64,000 nucleotides of DNA. Source: Bacteroidales bacterium. GTDB lineage: Bacteria; Bacteroidota; Bacteroidia; Bacteroidales; WCHB1-69. The position numbers and the translations under genes were made by a program. The first letter of the stretch is position 1; every line of letters starts with the position of its first letter. Below, in pieces: positions 7,893 to 15,700 of this stretch. The stretch is taken from assembly GCA_017525245.1 (NCBI GenBank), contig JAFXTE010000047.1, forward strand, positions 1 through 64,000, written 5' to 3'. The notes under the pieces are model-generated. The model did not search any database. It had not been told where the DNA came from and was given only the letters and a program-made list of their open reading frames with translations.

Positions 7893-9972
7893 ATTTCAGC
7901 CATTGGTCAAGCCATCTGAAAAACTCCCTTTGCCACAGCATGGAATTTTGCGGCTTCGACACAAAATGACATTCTTCAGGGAAATAGAGGAACCGACTCG
8001 GTATGCCCTGCATCTGCGCGGCATCGAAAGCCTGCATACCCTCGGTGTAAGGGATGCGGAAGTCTTTGCCGCCGTGGATAACCAGAATCGGAGTATCCCA
8101 ATTGCCCACGAACTTATGGGGCGAGAAGCTGTAGCTCTTCGGCACCGGTTTTTGCCAGTACGCTCCCTCAATGTCGTGGTTGGCGAAGAAAAGTTCCTCG
8201 GTGGTGCCATACCAGCTTTCAAGGTTGAACATGCCGCAGTGTGCGATGAAAGCCTTGAACCGCTTCTGGTGGTGACCGGCGAGCCAATAGACGCTGAATC
8301 CACCGTAACTGGCTCCCACACAGCCCAAACGTTCAGCATCCACGTATGGCTCTTTCGCCACATCGTCGATGGCGGCGAGATAATCCTTCATGTTCTGCCC
8401 ACCATAGTCGCCGCTAATCTGGTCGTTCCACTCGTGACCGAAACCGGGCAGTCCGCGACGGTTCGGTGCCACGATGATGTAGTCGTGCGCGGCCATCATC
8501 TGGAAGTTCCAACGGTAGGAGAAGAACTGGCTCACAGCTGATTGCGGACCGCCCTGACAGTAGAGCAAGGCGGGGTATTTCTTCGTGGAGTCGAAGTTCG
8601 GGGGCAGAATCACCCACACAAGCATCTGTTTGCCGTCGGTGGTTTTCACCCAGCGTTTCACGGACTTGGCCGGCGTTATCTTGTCTAAAACGTCCTTGTT
8701 GATGAAACTCAGCTGTTTCACCGACTTGTCTCTTAATTGCACAGCGTAAATCTCTGACGGACAGGCATGTGTGGTTCTTGTCACAATCAGCTGGTTGCCG
8801 TCCACCTGAACGGAGTTGTAATCGTAGTCTCCATCCGTAAGTTGCTCAATGGCACGACTTTCCACATCCAGCTTATAGACTTGGTGGGTGGCTTCTTTAC
8901 AGCTGATGAAATAGACGGATTTGCTGTCCTCACTCCAAGCGAATCCTGTGGCGTCCTGGTCGAAGTCGGTACTGTAGTCTTCCACAGTGGTCGTCTCGAA
9001 ATCATAAATCATCAGACTGTGTTTTTCAGATTCAAAGCCATCGGTTTTCATGTTCCACCACACCATTTTCTTGCCATCGGGGGAAATGACGGGATCCATG
9101 TCATAGCCCTTATTAGGCTCTGTCAGGTTCACGGTGGTCTTTGTATTCAGGTCGTAAAAGTAGATATCGGTGTTGGTACTCTCCGCGAATGCCTTTCCTG
9201 TCAGCTTTTTACAGCAATAAACAAGCTTGTCGCCGTCGGGAAGCCAAGCCACTTCCTCCATGCCACCGAACGGTGGATTCGGGCAGTGGAATTTCTGGCC
9301 TTCCAACAGATCAACTTCGTTTTCCATCGACGGGTAGTCGGCCACAAAGAGGTGGCTGTAGGAGCCGTCAGCCCAGTAATTCCAGTGGCGGTACATCAAA
9401 TCGTCATAGATCATAGCATCGGCATCCGGCAGGTCGGGGTATCGGTCTGCAACTGTCTGCTCTAACTGCACGTTGCGGAAGTAACAAATGTGTTTCATGT
9501 CGGGTGCATAGCCGAAACCGTTGATGTCGCCATCTATATTGCTGATTGCCTTGGCGTTCGAGCCGTCAGGGTCGGCCTCCCAGATCTGCATTCCCTTGTC
9601 GTTGGCACGCAGATAGGCGATTTTCTTGCCATCAGGCCGCCACACGGGCTGCATCTCGTTCTCCTCTGTCACGGTGATGCGGGTGGGTTCGCCGCCAGTG
9701 GCAGGCATCGTGTAAAGCTCCGTGTTGCCCTTGTTGACACGATAGTCATAATAGGTCACCGTGTAGAGCAGCGTCTGCCCGTCTGGCGACACCTGCACAT
9801 CGCCCAGCCGTCCGAGATACCAGAGGATTTTCTCGTCCATCACACCTTTCGAGAAATCGGGTGTTTCGCGGCTTTCCTTGTCAATAACCGTTGTACTTTT
9901 CTCGTTTTTTGCTTGTTTACAACCACTTACTATTATCATAATCAATGATAAACCGAAAAGAACTTTCTTCAT
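7891..9972 (-). CDS. S9 family prolyl oligopeptidase-like lipoprotein, DPP5-like
   Basis: 693 residues from the ATG at 9972, supported by a lipoprotein signal (lipobox IVSGC) and the promoter at 10015. An N-terminal beta-propeller with TolB/WD40-like blades (for example VSPDGQTLLYTV, WRPDGKKIAYLR) is followed by an alpha/beta hydrolase domain with the nucleophile in GASYGGF, the acid in HGGKDFRIPY and the His in EECHFVSKP. It most resembles dipeptidyl peptidase 5 of Porphyromonas, which releases dipeptides in the periplasm for amino acid catabolism. Exact specificity is inferred. Confidence 0.88.
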   Translation of the reverse strand: MKKVLFGLSLIMIIVSGCKQAKNEKSTTVIDKESRETPDFSKGVMDEKILWYLGRLGDVQVSPDGQTLLYTVTYYDYRVNKGNTELYTMPATGGEPTRITVTEENEMQPVWRPDGKKIAYLRANDKGMQIWEADPDGSNAKAISNIDGDINGFGYAPDMKHICYFRNVQLEQTVADRYPDLPDADAMIYDDLMYRHWNYWADGSYSHLFVADYPSMENEVDLLEGQKFHCPNPPFGGMEEVAWLPDGDKLVYCCKKLTGKAFAESTNTDIYFYDLNTKTTVNLTEPNKGYDMDPVISPDGKKMVWWNMKTDGFESEKHSLMIYDFETTTVEDYSTDFDQDATGFAWSEDSKSVYFISCKEATHQVYKLDVESRAIEQLTDGDYDYNSVQVDGNQLIVTRTTHACPSEIYAVQLRDKSVKQLSFINKDVLDKITPAKSVKRWVKTTDGKQMLVWVILPPNFDSTKKYPALLYCQGGPQSAVSQFFSYRWNFQMMAAHDYIIVAPNRRGLPGFGHEWNDQISGDYGGQNMKDYLAAIDDVAKEPYVDAERLGCVGASYGGFSVYWLAGHHQKRFKAFIAHCGMFNLESWYGTTEELFFANHDIEGAYWQKPVPKSYSFSPHKFVGNWDTPILVIHGGKDFRIPYTEGMQAFDAAQMQGIPSRFLYFPEECHFVSKPQNSMLWQREFFRWLDQWLK

Positions 9973-10014
9973 TATATTTTTTTTGCTTGTTTGATAATCC
10001 TGACAAACGGAGGG

Positions 10015-10022
10015 CAAAGATA
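10015..10022 (-). promoter_or_regulatory. -7 box of the DPP5-like gene
   Basis: TATCTTTG on the minus strand, 42 bp before the ATG at 9972. It supports the internal start over a longer reading that would begin inside the acyltransferase gene. Confidence 0.5.
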
Positions 10023-10034
10023 CACTTTTTTGGG

Positions 10035-10703
10035 TTATAGATGATGCTCCCAGCGGACTTCCCGCTTGAGGACGGCGGGTGGGTTGCCGCCAATCACCTG
10101 ATTTTCGCCTTCGAAGGCACTTTTCAGCAGCGTGCCGGCCGCTACCACCGTGTTGTCGGGCACCTCCGCGCCCTTCAACAACACGCATTTGCAGCCAATC
10201 CAGACATGGTTGCCCACCACAATGGGACGGTTGGGATTCAGCCGGTTGCCCGCCATGTCGTACAGTGGATGTTCGTCAGTGTCCATTACGAGGACGTCCC
10301 AGCCCACCAGACAGTCGTTACCGAAGGTGATGCTGTCAGCACAGACAATCGTGCTCTCAGCCGTCATATTGAAGTTCTCACCGAAGCTCAGGTTGCCGCG
10401 CACCGAGAGTTTCGAGCCGTGACCGATGCCGGCCTTCCCATGGAATGTCACCTTCCCGCTCACCTGCCAGATGCCACGGGAACGCTTGCGGTCGTAGTGC
10501 CCCACATCACCGAACCCGATCTTCACCATCGCCGTCTCCACCTTCTCCGGCAACACGACCTCGCCGTGCAGTTCCCGCAAATAGGTGCGGCGCGACACGA
10601 AAACCGGCAGTTTCAACGCCGTTTTCAGTGGAAAATAGTGCAAGTTGAAGCGCAACGTCTTCGGCAACGAGCAGAGAACATTCCAAAAATCGGATACGGT
10701 CAT
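10035..10703 (-). CDS. Left-handed beta-helix (hexapeptide repeat) acyltransferase
   Basis: 222 residues from the ATG at 10703; an ATG at 10712 is possible but lies almost on the transcription start predicted from the box at 10724. The C-terminal half has hexapeptide repeats of the WbbJ/maltose O-acetyltransferase group (VVGNHVWIGCKCVLLKGAEV), ending with IGGNPPAVLKR. Such enzymes acetylate sugars, usually in capsule, O-antigen or exopolysaccharide synthesis. The acceptor is unknown; no glycan cluster surrounds it. Confidence 0.85.
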   Translation of the reverse strand: MTVSDFWNVLCSLPKTLRFNLHYFPLKTALKLPVFVSRRTYLRELHGEVVLPEKVETAMVKIGFGDVGHYDRKRSRGIWQVSGKVTFHGKAGIGHGSKLSVRGNLSFGENFNMTAESTIVCADSITFGNDCLVGWDVLVMDTDEHPLYDMAGNRLNPNRPIVVGNHVWIGCKCVLLKGAEVPDNTVVAAGTLLKSAFEGENQVIGGNPPAVLKREVRWEHHL

Positions 10704-10723
10704 AACAATCAAGTTTTACCTTG

Positions 10724-10731
10724 CAAAAGTA
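10724..10731 (-). promoter_or_regulatory. -7 box of the acyltransferase gene
   Basis: TACTTTTG on the minus strand, 20 bp before the ATG at 10703. It pairs divergently with the radical SAM promoter at 10791. Confidence 0.45.
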
Positions 10732-10750
10732 CACTTTTTACTTTTACAAC

Positions 10751-10785
10751 AGCCAAAGGCTAAAAGCCAACAGCCAAAAGCTAAA
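10751..10785. repeat. Heptamer tandem repeat (AGCCAAA)
   Basis: Five 7-base units (AGCCAAA, GGCTAAA, AGCCAAC, AGCCAAA, AGCTAAA) between the divergent promoters of the acyltransferase and radical SAM genes. Confidence 0.8.
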
Positions 10786-10790
10786 ATTAC

Positions 10791-10798
10791 TATCTTTG
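10791..10798 (+). promoter_or_regulatory. -7 box of the radical SAM gene
   Basis: TATCTTTG, 23 bp before the ATG at 10822. It places the start there and excludes a longer reading from 10645. Confidence 0.5.
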
Positions 10799-10821
10799 CC
10801 GCCCGAAAAACCCCATCCGCA

Positions 10822-11718
10822 ATGATGATATTCTACTTAGGCAGCTGGTATTTCCAGACGAAATTCCTGAAACGGCGCAAACCACTGCAGACGGTGCTGT
10901 TCATCACCAACCGGTGCAACCTGTCGTGCTCGCACTGCAGCGTCTATGACCACGAACACCCGACCGACAAAAGCTACGAGCAGATTCGTGAGGAGCTACA
11001 GTATTCTTACGATTTAGGCTCCCGCTTCGTTGATTTCGAAGGTGGCGAACCGACCCTCTGGCGCGACGGCGACCGACGGCTCAACGACCTCATCGACCTT
11101 GCGCACAAAATCGGCTTCTTCACCACCACCGTGACCACCAACGCGCAACAACCCTTCGCCGGACTGAAGGCCAACTCGATATGGGTCAGCATGGACGGCA
11201 TTCACGAGTATCATGATGCCGTACGCGGGCAAGGCACCTTCGACAAACTGGTAAAAAACGTTGATTGTTGCGGGCATAAAGCCTTGAGTGCCAACATGGT
11301 GATTGATGCCAACAACTACGTCAACGTGATGGACACGCTGCAGTTCGTGAAAGAGCATCCCACTTTCAAGAGCATCGCCTTCAATTTCTACACTCCGGCT
11401 TTTTTCAAGGACGAGGATCCGCTGATTCTGGATTGGGGCAAGCGTATCGAATTGATTGACAAGTTAATAGAACAGAAAAAGAAACGAATGCCCATCATGA
11501 ACTCCGTTTCCGGTTTGAAACGGATGAAAGATTTGGCGTTTGAGAAAGCTTGTTGGATGTGCAACTACATTCTGCCCGACGGCACGCGCCTGCCTGAGTG
11601 CGTGGGTAAAAGTGCGGGTGTATGCGACCAATGCGGCTTCTGCATGGCCGGCGAAATGCGTTCCGTCATGGACTTCCGCCCCGACACGCTGATGGCAGGA
11701 CTTTCTTTGAGAGGATGA
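10822..11718 (+). CDS. Radical SAM protein with C-terminal cysteine cluster
   Basis: 298 residues. The 4Fe-4S motif CNLSCSHC (residues ~30-37) and the following FEGGEPTLW are typical of radical SAM enzymes. A C-terminal set of cysteines (CWMC ... C ... CDQCGFC) probably binds an auxiliary cluster, as in SPASM-like or HpnH-like proteins. Substrate unknown. Neighbours (acyltransferase, lipoate ligase) do not settle it. The stop codon lies at the edge of a heptamer repeat. Confidence 0.8.
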   Translation: MMIFYLGSWYFQTKFLKRRKPLQTVLFITNRCNLSCSHCSVYDHEHPTDKSYEQIREELQYSYDLGSRFVDFEGGEPTLWRDGDRRLNDLIDLAHKIGFFTTTVTTNAQQPFAGLKANSIWVSMDGIHEYHDAVRGQGTFDKLVKNVDCCGHKALSANMVIDANNYVNVMDTLQFVKEHPTFKSIAFNFYTPAFFKDEDPLILDWGKRIELIDKLIEQKKKRMPIMNSVSGLKRMKDLAFEKACWMCNYILPDGTRLPECVGKSAGVCDQCGFCMAGEMRSVMDFRPDTLMAGLSLRG

Positions 11719-11765
11719 GACTTAAGACTTGAGACTTGAGACTTGAGACTTGGGACTTGAGACTT
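11717..11765. repeat. Heptamer tandem repeat (GAGACTT x7)
   Basis: Seven successive 7-base units of GAGACTT with single changes, starting inside the stop codon of the radical SAM gene. A looser reverse-oriented relative (GTCTTAAGTCTTACG) lies at about 11866-11880, before lplA. Confidence 0.9.
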
Positions 11766-11893
11766 AGGCTGAAACATAAAAACAAGAAAAAAGATAAAAA
11801 TGAAATACGTAAGGACAAAAGAATAGATCAACAACTATCATCGTTAAACCCCAATAGTCTTACGTCTTAAGTCTTACGCCTAAATAATAAAAT

Positions 11894-12889
11894 ATGGAAA
11901 AGATACGTTACATCTCCCTCAACAGCATCTCCCCATACCACAACCTCGCGGTGGAGGAGTATCTGTTACAGCAAACCACGGACAACGTCTTCATGTTGTG
12001 GCAGAACTACAACACCATTGTCATCGGCCGGCATCAGAACACGGCGGCGGAAGTTAACCAAGAATACGTTGACAGCCATCACGTTAACATAGTTCGTCGA
12101 TTGACCGGCGGCGGTGCGGTCTTCCACGACACCGGCAACCTCAACTTCACCTTCATCCAGAATGTGGAACCTGGGAGGAAGGAAATCGACTTTCTGAGGT
12201 ACTTGCAGCCCATTGTGGATGCACTGCGGTCCTTGGGTGTTCCGGTGGCGTTTTCCGGACGCAACGATTTGGTCATCAACGAGCAAAAAATTTCCGGCAA
12301 CGCTATGACTTTCTTCGGAAACCGTGTGTTGGAACACGGCACGCTGCTGTTCGCCTCGCAGATGTCAGATTTGGCCAATGCCCTGAAAGCCGATCCCGAC
12401 AAATTCATCGACAAGGCGGTGAAATCCGTGCGCAGCCGCGTCACCAACATCTCCGACCATCTCCCCCACCCCATGACCGTCTTGGAGTTTAAGAATTACC
12501 TGATGGAGTTCATCATGAAAGACAATCATATCTCTGAAATTCAAAATCTTACTGAAGAAGAAGAGGCCATTGTCAACCGGTTGATGGAGGAGAAATACCA
12601 AACCTGGGAATGGAACTACGGCAAGTCCCCGGAGTACTCGATGAACAAAAAAATCCGCACCAAAGGCGGCACCGTGCAGGTGATTGCTGATGTCCGCGAA
12701 GGTCTCATACGCGACCTCCGCTTCTACGGTGACTTTTTTGCCGGAAAAGACCCGCAAGAACTTACCAACCAGCTTTTGGGTGTCCGCCTCGACAAACCAT
12801 CCATCTCCAATGCCCTCGCCGACATCAACATCAACGACTACTTCCACAATGTAACCCACGAAGATATTATCAACCTTCTAACCCTTTGA
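11894..12889 (+). CDS. lplA: Lipoate--protein ligase A
   Basis: 331 residues. LplA activates lipoate with ATP and attaches it to lipoyl domains of 2-oxoacid dehydrogenases and the glycine cleavage H protein. The N-terminal catalytic domain shows RRLTGGGAVFHDTGNLNFTF (residues ~71-90) and the conserved Lys of KISGNAM (about 132-138). A C-terminal accessory domain follows (about 250-331). It is preceded by heptamer repeats and followed by a palindromic repeat. Confidence 0.93.
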   Translation: MEKIRYISLNSISPYHNLAVEEYLLQQTTDNVFMLWQNYNTIVIGRHQNTAAEVNQEYVDSHHVNIVRRLTGGGAVFHDTGNLNFTFIQNVEPGRKEIDFLRYLQPIVDALRSLGVPVAFSGRNDLVINEQKISGNAMTFFGNRVLEHGTLLFASQMSDLANALKADPDKFIDKAVKSVRSRVTNISDHLPHPMTVLEFKNYLMEFIMKDNHISEIQNLTEEEEAIVNRLMEEKYQTWEWNYGKSPEYSMNKKIRTKGGTVQVIADVREGLIRDLRFYGDFFAGKDPQELTNQLLGVRLDKPSISNALADININDYFHNVTHEDIINLLTL

Positions 12890-12897
12890 TGATTTAT

Positions 12898-12939
12898 GGC
12901 GGACGTATGCGATTCTTGCCGGGCGTATGCGATACGCCC
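12898..12939. repeat. Palindromic intergenic repeat (GGGCGTAT arms)
   Basis: A perfect 8-bp inverted repeat GGGCGTAT-GCG-ATACGCCC at 12921-12939, preceded by a partial copy (GGACGTATGCGATTC). It resembles a REP-like extragenic palindrome. Confidence 0.65.
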
Positions 12940-12943
12940 CTAC

Positions 12944-13018
12944 TTACCATTAACCTTTAACAATTAACCTCTAACCTATAACCCTCAATAACCAATAACC
13001 TATAACCAATAACCATTA
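12944..13018. repeat. Heptamer tandem repeat (TAACCAA family)
   Basis: About ten irregular units of the words ATTAACC, TATAACC and AATAACC, mostly 7 bases apart, ending directly at the start codon of the next gene. Confidence 0.8.
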
Positions 13019-13019
13019 A

Positions 13020-13670
13020 ATGAAAATCATCGTTTTTGACCTCGATGGCACGCTGCTCAACTCCCTGGAGGATTTGGCAGACTCTGCCAACCATGTGCTG
13101 GAGCAGCACGGATTTCCGACTCACCCTGTGGATGCCTACCGTTATTTCGTGGGCGACGGCGTCCGCAAGCTCATTGAGCGCATTCTTCCGCAAGACGAGC
13201 GCACCGAAGAAAGAATTGAACAATGCCGGCAGGAATTCGTGGTTTATTACAAAGTACACATGGAGGATAAAACATCTGTTTATGACGGGATTACTGAATT
13301 ACTCACGGCGTTGAAAAAACGTGGGCTGAAGATTGCCGTAGCCACGAACAAGGTGCATATTGCCGTGAAACCGCTGATGGAGAAATATTTTCCCGGAATC
13401 CAATTTGATTCGATGATCGGGCAACGCGAAGGCGTTCCCGTGAAGCCTGCCCCACAAATCATGTACGACATTCTGAAAGAGACTGGTTGCGAGCCGTCGG
13501 AGGCTCTGCACGTGGGCGACACCGCCACAGATATGCAACTCGCGCACAACGCGGGAATCACCCCGGTGGGTGTTCTGTGGGGCTATCGTCCGTTAGAAGA
13601 ATTGCGGGAAGCAGGTGCCCGATATATCATTGAACACCCCCTTGAGTTGTTGGAAATTGTTGACCATTAA
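13020..13670 (+). CDS. gph: HAD-family hydrolase, phosphoglycolate phosphatase-like
   Basis: 216 residues. Motif I is DLDGTLLNS (residues ~6-14), motif II is AVATNK (about 107-112) and the last motif is HVGDTATDMQLAHNAG (about 162-177), so it is a HAD phosphatase with a small helical cap, of the Gph/PgpA-like subgroup. Phosphoglycolate is the likely substrate by family, but related enzymes act on other small phosphates. The start codon directly follows a heptamer repeat, so no normal ribosome-binding site is obvious. Confidence 0.78.
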   Translation: MKIIVFDLDGTLLNSLEDLADSANHVLEQHGFPTHPVDAYRYFVGDGVRKLIERILPQDERTEERIEQCRQEFVVYYKVHMEDKTSVYDGITELLTALKKRGLKIAVATNKVHIAVKPLMEKYFPGIQFDSMIGQREGVPVKPAPQIMYDILKETGCEPSEALHVGDTATDMQLAHNAGITPVGVLWGYRPLEELREAGARYIIEHPLELLEIVDH

Positions 13671-13687
13671 CTATTGGCTTTCGGACA

Positions 13688-13715
13688 CTAACTGCTAACT
13701 ACTAACTGCTAACTA
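13688..13715. repeat. Heptamer tandem repeat (CTAACTG / CTAACTA)
   Basis: Four exact 7-base units alternating CTAACTG and CTAACTA between the convergent gph-like gene and ispF. Confidence 0.85.
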
Positions 13716-14192
13716 TCGGACAAGGCTCACCGCCGCCACCGCTGCGATTCCTTCCCCTGCACCTGTGAAGCCCATCTTCTCATTGGTTTTGGCCTTCACC
13801 GCCACCCGATCAGACTCAACTCCCAGCAACTCCGAAAGCTTGTTGACAATAGCGTCAATATGCGGTTTCATCTTGGGCTTCTCCAAAATGAGCGTGCAAT
13901 CCAAGTTGTTGATTTTCCAGCCTTTTTCCGAGACCAACTCTACCACTTTAGTCAACAATTTAGTGCTATCCACATTTTTCCATGCGGGGTCGTTGTCGGG
14001 GAAATAGGTGCCGATGTCTTTCAACCCAGCGGCTCCCAAAAGTGCATCGCACACGGCATGGATGAGCACATCACCGTCGGAGTGGGCTGCCAATCCTAAC
14101 TCGTAAGGAATGACAATGCCCCCAATGACCAAGGGTCTGTCGGGGGCAAATCTATGAGAATCGTAGCCAAAACCTACGCGGAAATCCATCAT
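13713..14192 (-). CDS. ispF: 2-C-methyl-D-erythritol 2,4-cyclodiphosphate synthase
   Basis: 159 residues, normal length. IspF forms the cyclic diphosphate in the MEP isoprenoid pathway. The N-terminal RVGFGYDSHRFAPDRPL carries the zinc-binding Asp-x-His, AHSDGDVLIHAVCDALLGA gives the rest of the metal site and KAKTNEKMGFTGAGEGIAA the C-terminal signature. It ends inside the CTAACTA repeat and lies just downstream of porV, so it is probably cotranscribed. Confidence 0.95.
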   Translation of the reverse strand: MMDFRVGFGYDSHRFAPDRPLVIGGIVIPYELGLAAHSDGDVLIHAVCDALLGAAGLKDIGTYFPDNDPAWKNVDSTKLLTKVVELVSEKGWKINNLDCTLILEKPKMKPHIDAIVNKLSELLGVESDRVAVKAKTNEKMGFTGAGEGIAAVAAVSLVR

Positions 14193-14211
14193 AATTTGTT
14201 ATTGAATACGG

Positions 14212-15456
14212 TTATCTGAAACGTCCCTGCTGTTTAATCTCATTCTTGTTAGCGGAAACGAAATCAAAGTTCAGCGTGAAACGAAGCGTGTTGGCCAGCG
14301 GATGGTATTGTTTGGTGGCAACCAGATAGGAAACATCTATGCCAAAAACGCTATACTTAATGCCTGCGCCAACAGAAAGGAATTGACGGTTGCCTTTGTA
14401 TTGGCTCTCATGGAAATAGCCTAAACGCACAAAGAAGAGGTTGCGGTAACTGTATTCAGCACCCAATGCCCAGATAAATTCCCGCATTTCCTCTTTAAAT
14501 CCACCGGGAGCATCGTAGAAAGACTGAATCATACCCATAGGCACAGAAACATCAGGATTCCGGCCATAAGCAATCACAGGGTCTCCCGCCTCGTTATAAA
14601 CAATTCTTCCCATTGAATCGGTGGCATATATAGGATTCGTGGGGACTAACAGTTTGTTGATTTCTCCATTGACAGTCAACTTGTTATAGCCGTCAAAATC
14701 CAACTCATACCCAAGACCGATTTTGAGGTTGGTAGGCAAGAAATCACGGCGCAGCGTTCCTGAAGAGTAAGACATCTTGTTACCCATATTGGAGATGCAC
14801 AAGCCTGCACGCAACGTAGTGTTTTCCAAACCTCTGATATCAAAGTCCTGCTCGTAAAACAAAGACAGGTCGGCAGCACCTGCCAAGCCCGCTCTGGTTT
14901 CCTCACCTCCCACAAACTGGCCTGCTGTAAGGTTGGAATAAATAAAACGCGGGGTGATAGCAAGTGAAAGTTGGTCTATCAACTTACGGGAATAGGTGAA
15001 ATCTATGGCAAATTCATTGGGGTTCTGCGTACTGATAAAATATCCGTACTCATCCATAAACGAAATGTCACCTAATGAGAAATAACGCAAAGAAGCCCCA
15101 ATGGCATCCATATCTGTAATCCGCCAATAGCCAGCAAGATACGCCAAATTAACATCATTAACCAACTTTCTTAACCATGGACTGTAAGAAATGCTGAATC
15201 CGAATTTGTTTTCGTTAAACACATATTTTGCAGGATTGTAACTTTGCGAATTGCCATCCGCAGATGTGGCGCAACCAATGTCCCCCATAGCACCCGCACG
15301 CGAGTCGGGAGCGATGGTCAGAAATGGAACAGCCGTGGTGATGGCGTTAAGGGTTTGGCCAAGAGGGTTGTGCCCGTCCTGATTATTCTGTGCCTTAATG
15401 GTCTGCACACTGGCCGTTAAAAGAATTAAAGTCAAAACAGTTACTGCTTTTTTCAT
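14212..15456 (-). CDS. porV: Type IX secretion outer membrane protein PorV (LptO)
   Basis: 414 residues with a signal peptide (cleavage near VQTIKA|QNN) and a FadL-like beta-barrel. PorV shuttles cargo with the C-terminal signal from the Sov translocon to the attachment complex with PorU. Recognised from the N-terminal TIAPDSRAGAMGDIGCATS segment and its position beside porU, which is the usual order. It ends 20 bp before ispF. Confidence 0.92.
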   Translation of the reverse strand: MKKAVTVLTLILLTASVQTIKAQNNQDGHNPLGQTLNAITTAVPFLTIAPDSRAGAMGDIGCATSADGNSQSYNPAKYVFNENKFGFSISYSPWLRKLVNDVNLAYLAGYWRITDMDAIGASLRYFSLGDISFMDEYGYFISTQNPNEFAIDFTYSRKLIDQLSLAITPRFIYSNLTAGQFVGGEETRAGLAGAADLSLFYEQDFDIRGLENTTLRAGLCISNMGNKMSYSSGTLRRDFLPTNLKIGLGYELDFDGYNKLTVNGEINKLLVPTNPIYATDSMGRIVYNEAGDPVIAYGRNPDVSVPMGMIQSFYDAPGGFKEEMREFIWALGAEYSYRNLFFVRLGYFHESQYKGNRQFLSVGAGIKYSVFGIDVSYLVATKQYHPLANTLRFTLNFDFVSANKNEIKQQGRFR

Positions 15457-15491
15457 TACTTGATTATTTGTTATTAGTTTACGGGTTTTAT

Positions 15492-15499
15492 CAAATTTA
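15492..15499 (-). promoter_or_regulatory. Candidate -7 box of porV
   Basis: TAAATTTG on the minus strand fits TAnnTTTG and lies 35 bp before the porV ATG. The 15457-15700 gap otherwise holds only AT-rich sequence and a hexamer repeat. Confidence 0.35.
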
Positions 15500-15647
15500 T
15501 ATTTAAAGATTTACGGATAACGGCGTGTTGTTCGTTTTATTATATTTCCGAAAATTTTTTTTTGAAAAAAACTCAACTTGCCTTTTTTACCTTTTTATGA
15601 CAGGTCAAAGGTTATAGATTAGACAACAGATAATTAAATAATTGCCA

Positions 15648-15683
15648 AAGTCTAAGTCTAAGTTTAAGTCTAAGTCTAAGTCC
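15648..15683. repeat. Hexamer tandem repeat (AAGTCT x6)
   Basis: Six units of AAGTCT with single changes, just downstream of porU. The period is 6 here instead of the usual 7. Confidence 0.8.
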
Positions 15684-15700
15684 AAATAGTAGGCAAAAGC

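Noticed and set aside
7896-9948. Long open frames opposite and within the DPP5-like gene
   Set aside because: They lie inside a gene with clear catalytic motifs and lack family features or start signals of their own.
9973-10188. Longer N-terminus of the DPP5-like gene
   Set aside because: It reads through the promoter box at 10015 and into the acyltransferase gene; the lipoprotein signal at 9972 is the natural start.
11717-11765. CRISPR-like array suspected from GAGACTT repeats
   Set aside because: The units are contiguous 7-mers with no spacers, and there are no cas genes.
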